64,000 nucleotides of DNA from Nocardioides terrae (GTDB lineage: Bacteria; Actinomycetota; Actinomycetes; Propionibacteriales; Nocardioidaceae): contig NZ_FOLB01000002.1 of the NCBI RefSeq assembly GCF_900112345.1, positions 124,001-188,000 on the forward strand, given 5' to 3'. The notes under the pieces were generated by a model, which saw only the letters and a program-made list of their open reading frames with translations, was not told the DNA's origin and made no database searches. The position numbers were made by a program, and so were the translations under genes. How positions within the stretch are numbered: the stretch's first letter is position 1; every line of letters starts with the position of its first letter. This document shows, piece after piece, positions 50,877 to 58,832 of this stretch.

Positions 50877-52307
50877 ATGACCGCGCCAGCCACCAGCCCG
50901 ACGGACCGACCGAGATCCGATCTGCGCCTGCGTGCGCTGGTGATCGCCACCGTCGTCGGGCTCCTGGCCGCCGTACTCCTCGCCCTGCCGCACCGTGACG
51001 ACGACAGCGCGATCCCGACCGCGAGCAACCCGGTCACCCCGGGCGTCTTCACCGGCCTCGGCTTCGACCAGTGCCTCGCCCCGAGCCAGGCCAAGATGTC
51101 GGCGTGGCGCAGGTCCAGCCCGTTCCGGGCGGTGGGCATCTACATCGCCGGCTACTCCCGCGCCTGCCGGAGCCAGCCCAGCCTGACGCCGACCTGGATC
51201 GCCGCGCAGCTCGCCGCCGGCTGGCACCTGCTCCCGATCACGCTCGGGCCGCAGGCGTCCTGCCAGCCGCGCTTCCCGCGCTACGGCACCGACTACCGGA
51301 TCAGCTCGTCCTCCGCCAACGACTACGCGGCGGCGCGGTCGATGGGCGCGAGCGAGGCGTCGAAGACGGTCGCGGTGGCGAAGGCGCTCGGGATCGTCCC
51401 GGGAAGCACGATGTTCTACGACCTCGAGGGCTTCGACTACAACAACACCGGTTGCCGCGAGTCCGCGCTGAGGTTCCTCTCGGCGTGGACGGTCCAGATC
51501 CACAACCTCGGCTACCGCTCCGGCGTCTACTCGAGCGTCGGCTCGGGCATCAAGGTGCTCGAGCGTCAGCGGCTGGCTCCGCTGCCCAACATCGTGCTGC
51601 CCGACCAGCTCTGGCTCGCGCGGTACGACGGCAGGGCGAACACGTCCTCGACCGACTACCTCTCCGACGCCGGCTGGGCGGGCAACCGGGTCAAGCAGTA
51701 CCAGGGCGGCCACAACGAGACCTGGGGCGGCGTGACGATCAACATCGACCGCAACTACCTCGACCTGCGCACCGCCCCGACCGCCCCTGCCCCGCCGCCC
51801 GCTGCCGCCCCTGCGGTGGCTCCGGCCGAGCGGCACTGCGGCGGGGTCCGGGTCGACCTGCGGACCTACGTCGCCGTCAAGAAGCCCACGCGCCACTACA
51901 CGCCGCCGAAGCGTCAGGTCGTCGCCCTGAAGTGCTTGCTACGCGAGCGCGCCACCTTCCACGGCCGGGTCAACAACGGCTTCGGCGGGTCCCTCGGGAG
52001 GGCGATCAGGTCCTGGCGCCGGGCGCACGGGCTGCGGGCCAACGCGTTCTGGACCCGCTCGATGTGGATGACGCTGCTCGCGTCGGGCAACCGGCCCACG
52101 CTCAAGCCGGGGGCGGCGTCGAGGGACGTCCGCGACCTGCAGCGCGCGCTCAACGCGGCCAACAACAGCGCTCACCTTCCGGCGAGCGGCATCCTCGACT
52201 CGCGCACCATCGCGATCCTCAACCTCTGGAAGGTGCGGGTCGGCCTGCGCCCCGGCAGCCTCGTCTCGCGAAGCGCCTGGCGGCTGCTGGCCGCCGGCCG
52301 TTACTGA
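50877..52307 (+). CDS. secreted DUF1906 glycoside-hydrolase-like protein with C-terminal peptidoglycan-binding region
   Basis: The 476-residue protein has an N-terminal membrane helix (about 17-40) that may anchor it or act as signal. A DUF1906 domain (about 55-275) follows with GFDQCLAPS, FRAVGIYIAGYSRACR and FYDLEGFDYNN, in which acidic residues lie at strand ends as in TIM-barrel hydrolases. After a Pro/Ala linker there is a second half with a peptidoglycan-binding-like helical domain (about 400-475, GAASRDVRDLQRALNAAN). The family includes the Tat substrate Rv2525c of mycobacteria. It is likely a cell-wall-associated enzyme; glycan cleavage is unproven. GGAGA lies 6 nt before the ATG. Confidence 0.85.
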   Translation: MTAPATSPTDRPRSDLRLRALVIATVVGLLAAVLLALPHRDDDSAIPTASNPVTPGVFTGLGFDQCLAPSQAKMSAWRRSSPFRAVGIYIAGYSRACRSQPSLTPTWIAAQLAAGWHLLPITLGPQASCQPRFPRYGTDYRISSSSANDYAAARSMGASEASKTVAVAKALGIVPGSTMFYDLEGFDYNNTGCRESALRFLSAWTVQIHNLGYRSGVYSSVGSGIKVLERQRLAPLPNIVLPDQLWLARYDGRANTSSTDYLSDAGWAGNRVKQYQGGHNETWGGVTINIDRNYLDLRTAPTAPAPPPAAAPAVAPAERHCGGVRVDLRTYVAVKKPTRHYTPPKRQVVALKCLLRERATFHGRVNNGFGGSLGRAIRSWRRAHGLRANAFWTRSMWMTLLASGNRPTLKPGAASRDVRDLQRALNAANNSAHLPASGILDSRTIAILNLWKVRVGLRPGSLVSRSAWRLLAAGRY

Positions 52308-52324
52308 CCCCCCCCCGGGTCAGG

Positions 52325-52990
52325 TCAGGCGAGTACGCCGGCCAGCGACGTGAAGAACCCGAGGCCGTCGGTCCCGGCGCCGGTCAGCGCCTCGACCGCG
52401 TGCTCGGGGTGCGGCATCAGACCGACCACGTTGCCGCGCTCGTTGCTGATGCCGGCGATGTCGTTGACCGAGCCGTTCGGGTTCACGTCGACGTAGCGCG
52501 CGACGACGCGGCCGTCGCCCTCGAGACGCGCGACGGTCTCGGCGTCGGCGACGTACTGCCCCTCGCCGTTCTTGAGCGGGACCACGATCTCCTGGCCCTG
52601 CGCGAAGGCGCCGGTCCAGGCGGTCGAGGTGTTCTCGATGCGCAGCGTCTGGTCGCGGCAGATGAACTTGCGGTGGTCGTTGCGCAGCAGGCCACCGGGC
52701 AGCAGGTGGGCCTCGACGAGGATCTGGAAGCCGTTGCAGATGCCGAGGACCGGCAGCCCGGCCTGCGCGCCGGCGATGACCTCGGTCATGATCGGCGCGA
52801 ACCGGGAGATCGCCCCGGCGCGCAGGTAGTCACCGTAGGAGAAGCCGCCGGGCAGGATCACCGCATCGACGCCCTGCAGGTCGTGGTCGCCGTGCCAGAG
52901 CGCGACGACCTCGTGGCCGGCGACGCGCGCGGCGCGCTGGGCGTCGACGTCGTCGAGGGTGCCCGGGAAGGTGACGACCCCGACCCTCAT
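52325..52990 (-). CDS. purQ: phosphoribosylformylglycinamidine synthase glutaminase subunit PurQ
   Basis: The 221-residue class I glutaminase has catalytic Cys85 (LGICNGFQ) and His194/Glu196 (PHPEH). The N-terminus [19 protein letters not shown] and [17 protein letters not shown] are typical of PurQ. It frees ammonia from glutamine for PurL. The ATG overlaps the purS stop by ATGA (52990-52987), so PurS and PurQ are coupled. Confidence 0.96.
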   Translation of the reverse strand: MRVGVVTFPGTLDDVDAQRAARVAGHEVVALWHGDHDLQGVDAVILPGGFSYGDYLRAGAISRFAPIMTEVIAGAQAGLPVLGICNGFQILVEAHLLPGGLLRNDHRKFICRDQTLRIENTSTAWTGAFAQGQEIVVPLKNGEGQYVADAETVARLEGDGRVVARYVDVNPNGSVNDIAGISNERGNVVGLMPHPEHAVEALTGAGTDGLGFFTSLAGVLA

Positions 52991-53235
52991 GCGTCCTGCT
53001 CCACGCGCACGGTGTAGTTCTCGATGACCGTGTTGGCCAGCAGGCTGTCGGCCATCTTCGCGATCTCGGCGAGCACCGCCTCGGTGACCTCGGGGACCTC
53101 GATCTCGAAGCGCTTGCCCTGGCGGACGTCGGTCACGCCGGTGAACCCGAGGCGGGGCAGCGCACCGAGCACCGCCTTGCCCTGCGGGTCGAGGATCTCG
53201 GGCTTGGGCATGACGTCGACGACGACTCGAGGCAT
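52987..53235 (-). CDS. purS: phosphoribosylformylglycinamidine synthase subunit PurS
   Basis: The 82-residue protein starts [20 protein letters not shown] and contains [19 protein letters not shown], the standard PurS pattern. It is the small scaffold that joins PurQ to PurL. TAGACT (53248-53243) is 7 nt before the ATG with no Shine-Dalgarno, so purSQ is a leaderless two-gene operon. A longer frame starting at 53403 is not supported. Confidence 0.95.
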   Translation of the reverse strand: MPRVVVDVMPKPEILDPQGKAVLGALPRLGFTGVTDVRQGKRFEIEVPEVTEAVLAEIAKMADSLLANTVIENYTVRVEQDA

Positions 53236-53242
53236 GGCCCGG

Positions 53243-53248
53243 AGTCTA
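53243..53248 (-). promoter_or_regulatory. -10 box of leaderless purSQ
   Basis: TAGACT on the minus strand, then 7 nt, then ATG 53235. The same hexamer and spacing are found at purF. Confidence 0.6.
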
Positions 53249-53356
53249 GTTGGAGCGCCGGCGGGCGCCCGCATCGTGACCACGGGGCGGGCGGTGGCGG
53301 GCGATGGCGGTCGGCGTGAGGTCGCACCTCGACCCGGGCCGCGCCACACTGGCTCC

Positions 53357-53866
53357 ATGACCACTCCCTTCGGTGCCCCACGCCCGGCCGGCAGCCCGCT
53401 CAAGCTGGAGTTCCCCCAGTCGCTCGCGGTGTACGACGACTACGCGACCGCCCAGAAGACCGTCGACTACCTCTCCGACCACGAGTTCCCCGTCCAGAAC
53501 TGCATGATCGTCGGCACCGACCTCAAGCGGGTCGAGCGCATCACCGGCCGGCTCACCACCGGCCGGGTCGCGCTCGGCGGGCTCCTCACGGGCCTGTGGT
53601 TCGGCCTGCTCATCGGCGTGCTGTTCACGCTCTTCACCGACGGCAACGCGCTGGGCCAGATCGTCTCCACGATGCTCTTCGGCGCGCTCTTCGGGGTGAT
53701 CTGGGCGATGGTCGGCTACGCCGCCACCCGCGGCCAGCGCGACTTCTCCTCGGTGACCCAGGTGGTCGCGACGAAGTACGAGGTCCTGGTCGAGCACAAG
53801 GTCGCCGGCCGGGCGCGCGAGCTCCTGGCCGGGCTGCCGGGGGCGCTGCCGAACCCCTTCGCGTGA
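53357..53866 (+). CDS. general stress protein 17M-like small membrane protein
   Basis: The 169-residue protein has an N-terminal alpha/beta segment (LAVYDDYATAQKTVDYLSDHEFPVQNCMIVG) like that of general stress protein 17M-type domains. Two adjacent membrane helices follow (about 77-97 and 100-122, with a Gly-zipper look), then a soluble tail. Members occur widely in actinobacteria and are uncharacterised. ATG 53357 is preceded by CACACT 6 nt upstream, a weak leaderless -10. It converges with an AMP-binding ligase, with a repeat element between the genes. Confidence 0.78.
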   Translation: MTTPFGAPRPAGSPLKLEFPQSLAVYDDYATAQKTVDYLSDHEFPVQNCMIVGTDLKRVERITGRLTTGRVALGGLLTGLWFGLLIGVLFTLFTDGNALGQIVSTMLFGALFGVIWAMVGYAATRGQRDFSSVTQVVATKYEVLVEHKVAGRARELLAGLPGALPNPFA

Positions 53867-53876
53867 GCGCGGCGCG

Positions 53877-53929
53877 GGTGGTCTCGATACGCCCGCACTC
53901 GTTCCTCGTGCGGGCTGCTCGACCAGCGA
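53877..53929. repeat. intergenic palindromic repeat element (REP-like)
   Basis: GGTGGTCTCGATACG at the left and CTCGACCAGCGA at the right flank a hairpin: GCCCGCAC (53891-53898) pairs with GTGCGGGC (53908-53915) around a 9-nt loop. It lies between two convergent stop codons and may terminate both. The same outer sequences occur inside the thioredoxin gene at 12514-12590. I recall this element type as abundant in Nocardioides genomes. Confidence 0.75.
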
Positions 53930-53935
53930 GAGGGG

Positions 53936-55501
53936 TCAGGAGAGCTCGCGCTTGAGGATCTTCCCTGTCGCCGTCATCGGCAGGGAGGAGACGATCTCCA
54001 CGATGCGCGGGTACTTGTAGGCCGCCATCTGCTCCTTGCCCCAGGCGACGAGCTCCTCGGGCGTGACCGAGGCTCCGGGTCGAAGGATCACGAACGCCTT
54101 GATCTCCTCGCCGTGGGAGTCGTGCGGCACGCCGATCACGGCGGCGAGCGAGACCGCGGGGTGGGTCAGGAGGACCTCTTCGATCTCGCGCGGGTAGACG
54201 TTGAACCCGCCGCGGATGATCATCTCCTTGGCTCGGTCGACGATGTAGTACCAGCCGTCCTCGTCGCGGCGAGCGAGGTCGCCGGAGCGGAACCAGCCGT
54301 CGGCGTCGATCGCCTCGGCGGTCGCGTCCGGGCGGCCGTGGTAGCCCTTGAAGACGTTGTGGCCGCGGATCGCGATCTCGCCGATCGCCTCGGGGGTCCA
54401 CTCGATCTCGTCCCAGGTGCCGGGCTGGAGGAGCTTCATCTCGACGCCCGGGATCGGGACGCCGATGGAGCCGACCCGCACCGGCTCGCCGAACACGGAG
54501 AAGGACGCGACCGGGGAGGTCTCGGAGAGGCCGTAGCCCTCCAGGATCGTGACACCGAACCGCTTCTCGAACTCGTGGTGGACCTCCACCGGCAGCGCGG
54601 AGCCGCCGGCGGTCGCGATGCGGAGGTCGGCCGCGATCGTCGCGACGTCGACGGTGTCGTCCAGCGCGCCGAGCAGACCCCAGTACATCGTCGGCACGCC
54701 GGCGAACTGGGTGACCTTCTCCTGCAGCATGGCCGCGAGGGCCGCCCGCGGCTCGAAGCGGGGCAGCATCACGACGGTGCCGCCGAACGCGAACGGGCCG
54801 TTCTGGCAGACGGTCTGGCCGAAGGAGTGGAACAGCGGCAGCACGCACAGGGTGGTGTCGGGCTGCTCGGCGCTGGCTCCGAACAGCTCGGCACCCGACA
54901 GCGCGTTGTCGCGCATGTTGCGGTGCCGCAGCTCGGCGCCCTTGGGCTGGCCGGTCGTGCCGGAGGTGTAGAGGATGACCGCGGTGTCGTCCTCGTCGGT
55001 CGCCACGGTCTCGAACGTCGGGGGCTGGCCGGCGAGCCCTTGGAACAGCGTCTCGGTGCCCTCGATCGGCGACGCGGCGGCGGGGTCCGCGGTGATGACG
55101 AAGAAGTGCTCCACGCCCTCGACGGCACCGAAGCCGTCGTACGCCTCCTGCCCGATGGGGAGCTCGGGCGTGCCCTGGAAGGCGAAGAACGCCACCGCGT
55201 CGGAGTCCTGCAGGTGGTAGGCGACCTCGCGGCCCTTGAGCAGGACGTTGAGCGGCACGACGGTGGCGCCGGCCTTGAGGATGCCGAAGTAGACGATGGA
55301 GAAGTAGGGCAGGTTGGGGCACATCAGCGCGACCTTGTCGCCCGGCTCCACCCCGCGTGAGACGAGCAGGTTGGCGACCTGGTCGGCCGCGCCGTTCACC
55401 TGCGCATAGCTCAGCCGCGTGTCCCCCAGCACGATCGCGGTGCGGTCGGGAAAGGCCGAGGCGCTGCCCTCGAGCAGCTCAGCCAGGTTGTACGACGGCA
55501 T
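53936..55501 (-). CDS. AMP-binding acyl-CoA ligase
   Basis: The 521-residue adenylate-forming enzyme has the ATP/AMP motifs ILYTSGTTGQPKGAELRHRN (P-loop), EGYGLSETSPV (motif A5), DGWFRSGDLARRDEDGWYYIVDR (hinge) and the catalytic Lys in PMTATGKILKREL near the C-terminus. It activates a fatty or aromatic acid to the acyl-AMP and then the CoA thioester; the substrate is not predictable. ATG 55501 is preferred because GGAGG lies 8 nt upstream; the ATG at 55519 lies before that site. Confidence 0.9.
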   Translation of the reverse strand: MPSYNLAELLEGSASAFPDRTAIVLGDTRLSYAQVNGAADQVANLLVSRGVEPGDKVALMCPNLPYFSIVYFGILKAGATVVPLNVLLKGREVAYHLQDSDAVAFFAFQGTPELPIGQEAYDGFGAVEGVEHFFVITADPAAASPIEGTETLFQGLAGQPPTFETVATDEDDTAVILYTSGTTGQPKGAELRHRNMRDNALSGAELFGASAEQPDTTLCVLPLFHSFGQTVCQNGPFAFGGTVVMLPRFEPRAALAAMLQEKVTQFAGVPTMYWGLLGALDDTVDVATIAADLRIATAGGSALPVEVHHEFEKRFGVTILEGYGLSETSPVASFSVFGEPVRVGSIGVPIPGVEMKLLQPGTWDEIEWTPEAIGEIAIRGHNVFKGYHGRPDATAEAIDADGWFRSGDLARRDEDGWYYIVDRAKEMIIRGGFNVYPREIEEVLLTHPAVSLAAVIGVPHDSHGEEIKAFVILRPGASVTPEELVAWGKEQMAAYKYPRIVEIVSSLPMTATGKILKRELS

Positions 55502-55581
55502 AGCAGTGGCCTCCATCACGTCTCGGATGAAGGAGAACCTACCGGCGGGTCACAACGCTCGCTGCCCTACCCCCGAGCGGG

Positions 55582-56490
55582 TCAGAACCGCTGGCCGGTG
55601 AGCTTCTCGTAGGCCTCGATGTAGCGGGCCCGGGTCCGCTCGACCACGTGGGCCGGCAGCGACGGCGGCGCCTCGCCCGAGCTGCGGTCCCAGCCGGAGT
55701 CGGGCGAGAGCAGCCAGTTGCGCACGATCTGCTTGTCGTACGACGGCTGGGCCTGCCCGGGGCGCCACTCGTCGGCCGCCCAGAACCGGCTGGAGTCCGG
55801 CGTGAGGACCTCGTCGGCGAGCACGATCGCGCGCACCCCGAGGTCGCTCTGCCGCGCGCCGAACTCGAACTTCGTGTCGGCCACGATCAGACCGACGCCG
55901 CGGGCGATCTCGTCGGCGCGGTGGTAGACGGCCAGGGTGAGCCGGCGCAGCTCGGCGGCGTCGTCCGGGCCGATCTCGCGAGCGACGGTCTCATAGCTGA
56001 CGTTCTCGTCGTGGTCCCCGAGGTCGGCCTTGGTGGCGGGCGTGAAGATCGCGTTGGGGAGCCGGCTGCCGTCGACCAGGCCGTGCGGCAGCGGCACGCC
56101 GCACACCTCGCCGGCGGCCTGGTAGTCGAGCAGCCCCGAGCCGGTGAGGTAGCCGCGGGCGACGCACTCGACCGGGAACATGTGCAGCCGCTGCGCGACC
56201 ACGGCACGGCCACTGACCTGTGCCGGGACATCGGTCGACAGCACGTGGTTGGGGACCAGGTCCTGCAGCTGCTCGAACCACCACAGGCTGATCCGGGTGA
56301 GCAGCTCGCCCTTGTCGGGGATCGTGGTGTCGAGCACGTGGTCGAAGGCGGAGATCCGGTCGCTGGCGACCATCAGCAGCTCGCCGGCGTACGGACCGGA
56401 CTCGAGCTCGTAGAGGTCGCGGACCTTGCCCGAGTGCACGTGCCGCGCACCGTCGATCGCAGGGGCGGGGGGAATGTTGAGCTCAGGCAC
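55582..56490 (-). CDS. purC: phosphoribosylaminoimidazole-succinocarboxamide synthase
   Basis: The 302-residue enzyme joins CAIR and aspartate to SAICAR using ATP. Signatures are GKVRDLYEL, VASDRISAFDHVLDTTIPDKG, ECVARGYLTGSGLLDYQ and GLIVADTKFEFG. GTG 56490 is leaderless: TAGGCT lies 6 nt upstream on the minus strand. The start is also the first conserved residue block, so the assignment is firm. Confidence 0.96.
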   Translation of the reverse strand: MPELNIPPAPAIDGARHVHSGKVRDLYELESGPYAGELLMVASDRISAFDHVLDTTIPDKGELLTRISLWWFEQLQDLVPNHVLSTDVPAQVSGRAVVAQRLHMFPVECVARGYLTGSGLLDYQAAGEVCGVPLPHGLVDGSRLPNAIFTPATKADLGDHDENVSYETVAREIGPDDAAELRRLTLAVYHRADEIARGVGLIVADTKFEFGARQSDLGVRAIVLADEVLTPDSSRFWAADEWRPGQAQPSYDKQIVRNWLLSPDSGWDRSSGEAPPSLPAHVVERTRARYIEAYEKLTGQRF

Positions 56491-56496
56491 GGGAAC

Positions 56497-56502
56497 AGCC
56501 TA
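56497..56502 (-). promoter_or_regulatory. -10 box of leaderless purC
   Basis: TAGGCT on the minus strand, then 6 nt, then GTG 56490. It falls in the 30-bp gap after the upstream gene's stop (56521). Confidence 0.6.
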
Positions 56503-56520
56503 GGAGATCGCCGGAACCAC

Positions 56521-57099
56521 TCACCGACGCCGCCAGGGCGCTGGACGACCGTGCAGGAACCACTCCAGGTTGCGGGTGATCCAGGGCAGGCCGACGTAGG
56601 TCATGAACGGGACGGTGAGCACCATCGTCGCGAGCAGGCGCAGCGGCAGCGACCAGCCCGACACCAGGGGCGTGACCAGCCAGTTGGCGAGCAGGCTGAC
56701 GGGGAAGAAGGTCAGGAAGATCGTCACGGTCTGCCGCCAGCGGGCGGGAGTGGCGGCGACGCCGCTGACCGCCTCGACGTCGTAGGTGTGCGGCGGGTCG
56801 AACCAGCCCTCGATGCCGGTACGCCGCTCCACGTGCGTCTGCTCGACGAACGGCGATCCCGCGCCGAGCCACCAGGCCCGCTGCCGGCTGTTGTCCCAGG
56901 CGTGCAGGGTCGCGGCGTCGTCGAAGCGGTAGAGCAGGTGCCACTCGTCCGAGTCGGCCGCCGGGCGCACCCACCCGGCGCCGAGGAACCCGCTGAAGTC
57001 GCTCGCCAGCCGGATGCCGGCCTGCATCCAGGCGACCATCTCCTGGGCGCGCTCGGGCGCCGCGCGGCGCGCGATGGTGACGGTGATCGGCTCGCTCAT
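56521..57099 (-). CDS. antibiotic-biosynthesis-monooxygenase (ABM)-like membrane protein
   Basis: The 192-residue protein starts MSEPITVTIARRAAPERAQE with an ABM-like ferredoxin-fold domain (about 1-110, EWHLLYRFDDAATLHAWDNS). Two C-terminal membrane helices follow (about 125-145 and 150-172). This fused form is known in actinobacteria and other bacteria, with no set function. The long upstream frame is rejected because GGAGGAGG lies 6 nt before ATG 57099. It lies between purB and purC in the same direction. Confidence 0.82.
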   Translation of the reverse strand: MSEPITVTIARRAAPERAQEMVAWMQAGIRLASDFSGFLGAGWVRPAADSDEWHLLYRFDDAATLHAWDNSRQRAWWLGAGSPFVEQTHVERRTGIEGWFDPPHTYDVEAVSGVAATPARWRQTVTIFLTFFPVSLLANWLVTPLVSGWSLPLRLLATMVLTVPFMTYVGLPWITRNLEWFLHGRPAPWRRR

Positions 57100-57190
57100 C
57101 GACGTCCTCCTCCGGTCGCGGGCCGGTGGCCGCTCGGGGCGTTCGGTGCGGGCATGCCACACATCATCCTGGGGCCGACGGGAAGCTGAC

Positions 57191-57253
57191 ATGCTGCACG
57201 CGTCCACGGGCACGAGCCAGTGGGTGGTCTCGGGCTACGCGCTGGCCCGCTGA
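57191..57253 (+). pseudogene. possible remnant of an MFS transporter helix
   Basis: A 20-codon stretch reads LHASTGTSQWVVSGYALA, very like the helix-1/2 loop of DHA2 exporters (xLGASxxxxQWVVxxYxLA). It is framed by stop codons and sits in the 167-bp gap between purB and the ABM-like gene. It looks like the last trace of a deleted transporter gene. Short matches can be chance. Confidence 0.35.
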
Positions 57254-57266
57254 TGCGGCGACCCGG

Positions 57267-58697
57267 TCAGAGGATGTCGCCGGGCGAGTAGGCGGCGGCC
57301 GCGGGGTGCTGGGCGGCCACGGCCTCGATCCGGCGTACGACGGCCTGGACCTGCGCGACGGCCGCTCCCGTGAACTCGATCGGGTCCGCGACGAGCGTCT
57401 CGAGCTGCGCTGCAGTCAGGCCGAGGCGCGGGTCGGCGCCGAGCTTGGCGAACACGTCGTTGTCGGCCTGGCCCTGGCGCATCGCGAGCGCGGTGCCGAC
57501 CGCAGCCTCCTTGATCGCCTCGTGCGCGGCCTCGCGGCCGACGCCGTTGCGCACCGCCGCCATCAGCACCTTGGTGGTCGCGAGGAACGGCAGGTAGCGG
57601 TCGAGCTCGCGCTGGATCACCGCCGGGAAGGCGCCGAACTCGTCGAGGACGGTCAGGAACGTCTCGAAGAGGCCGTCGGCGGCGAAGAACGCGTCCGGCA
57701 GGGCGACGCGGCGCACGACGGAGTCTGAGACGTCGCCCTCGTTCCACTGGTCGCCCGCGAGCTCGCCGATCATCGACAGGTGGCCGCGGAGGACGACGGA
57801 GAGGCCGTTGACGCGCTCGGCGGAGCGGGAGTTCATCTTGTGCGGCATCGCCGAGGAGCCGACCTGGCCCTCCTTGAAGCCCTCGGTCACCAGCTCGTTG
57901 CCGGCCATGAGCCGGATCGTGGTGGCCAGGTTGGACGGGCCGGCCACCAGCTGGACCAGCGAGGAGACGACGTCGAAGTCGAGCGAGCGCGGGTAGACCT
58001 GGCCGACCGATGTGAGGACCTGGTCGAAGCCGAGGTGCGCCGCCACGCGGGTCTCCAGCTCGGCCAGCTTCGCGGCGTCGCCGTCGAGCAGGTCAAGCAT
58101 GTCCTGGGCGGTGCCCATCGGGCCCTTGATGCCGCGCAGCGGGTAGCGGGCGATCAGCTCCTCCACGCGCGCGAGGGCGACGAGCATCTCGTCGGCGACG
58201 GTCGCGAACCGCTTGCCGAGCGTGGTCGCCTGCGCCGCCACGTTGTGCGACCGGCCGGCCATGACCGTCGCCTCGTGCTCGGCGGCGAGCCGGCCCAGCC
58301 GGGCCAGCGCGGCGACCGCACGGTCGCGGACCAACCTCAGCGAGGACAGGACCTGGAGCTGCTCGACGTTCTCCGTGAGGTCGCGCGAGGTCATGCCCTT
58401 GTGGATGTGCTCGTGGCCGGCGAGGGCGGAGAACTCCTCGATGCGGGCCTTCACGTCGTGGCGGGTGACCCGTTCGCGGGCGGCGATGCTGGCCAGGTCC
58501 ACCCCGGCCTCTCCCAGCTCGACGACCTTCTCGTAGGCCTCCACGACACCGTCGGGAACGTCGATGCCGAGGTCCCGCTGCGCCTTGAGCACGGCGACCC
58601 ACAGCTGCCGCTCGAGCACGATCTTGTGCTCCGGCGACCAGATGCCGGCGAGCTCGGCGGAGGCGTAGCGGGCGGCGAGAACGTTAGGGACCGTCAC
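57267..58697 (-). CDS. purB: adenylosuccinate lyase
   Basis: The 476-residue enzyme acts twice in purine synthesis: SAICAR to AICAR and adenylosuccinate to AMP, releasing fumarate. The fumarase-superfamily signature GSSAMPHKMN (280-289) holds the flexible catalytic Ser, and GRSHNVAAQ includes the general-acid His151. GTG 58697 begins the conserved N-terminus; GACAAT lies 8 nt upstream as a possible leaderless -10 box. A palindromic repeat lies between purB and purD. Confidence 0.95.
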   Translation of the reverse strand: MTVPNVLAARYASAELAGIWSPEHKIVLERQLWVAVLKAQRDLGIDVPDGVVEAYEKVVELGEAGVDLASIAARERVTRHDVKARIEEFSALAGHEHIHKGMTSRDLTENVEQLQVLSSLRLVRDRAVAALARLGRLAAEHEATVMAGRSHNVAAQATTLGKRFATVADEMLVALARVEELIARYPLRGIKGPMGTAQDMLDLLDGDAAKLAELETRVAAHLGFDQVLTSVGQVYPRSLDFDVVSSLVQLVAGPSNLATTIRLMAGNELVTEGFKEGQVGSSAMPHKMNSRSAERVNGLSVVLRGHLSMIGELAGDQWNEGDVSDSVVRRVALPDAFFAADGLFETFLTVLDEFGAFPAVIQRELDRYLPFLATTKVLMAAVRNGVGREAAHEAIKEAAVGTALAMRQGQADNDVFAKLGADPRLGLTAAQLETLVADPIEFTGAAVAQVQAVVRRIEAVAAQHPAAAAYSPGDIL

Positions 58698-58724
58698 GGT
58701 GTGCCATTGTCCCCCATTCAGCGG

Positions 58725-58824
58725 GCTGCTGGTTCATCGAGGTATGCAGCCGGACAGTCGCTCCCCGCGCGGAGTTCCGCACGGGAAGTGCTGGTTGGCC
58801 TGCATACCTCGACGAACCAGCAGC
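58725..58824. repeat. 100-bp palindromic repeat element between purB and purD
   Basis: The left arm (58725-58749, GCTGCTGGTTCATCGAGGTA...) and right arm (58800-58824) are inverted copies with one mismatch over 25 bp, separated by 50 bp that contain a smaller inverted repeat GCGGA/TCCGC. It could fold as a long hairpin after purD and before purB. No transposase or target duplication is seen. Confidence 0.8.
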
Positions 58825-58832
58825 GCCCGAGG

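Noticed and set aside
58725..58824. Insertion sequence
   Set aside because: The inverted arms enclose only 50 bp, with no transposase frame and no visible target-site duplication, so it is listed as a repeat only.
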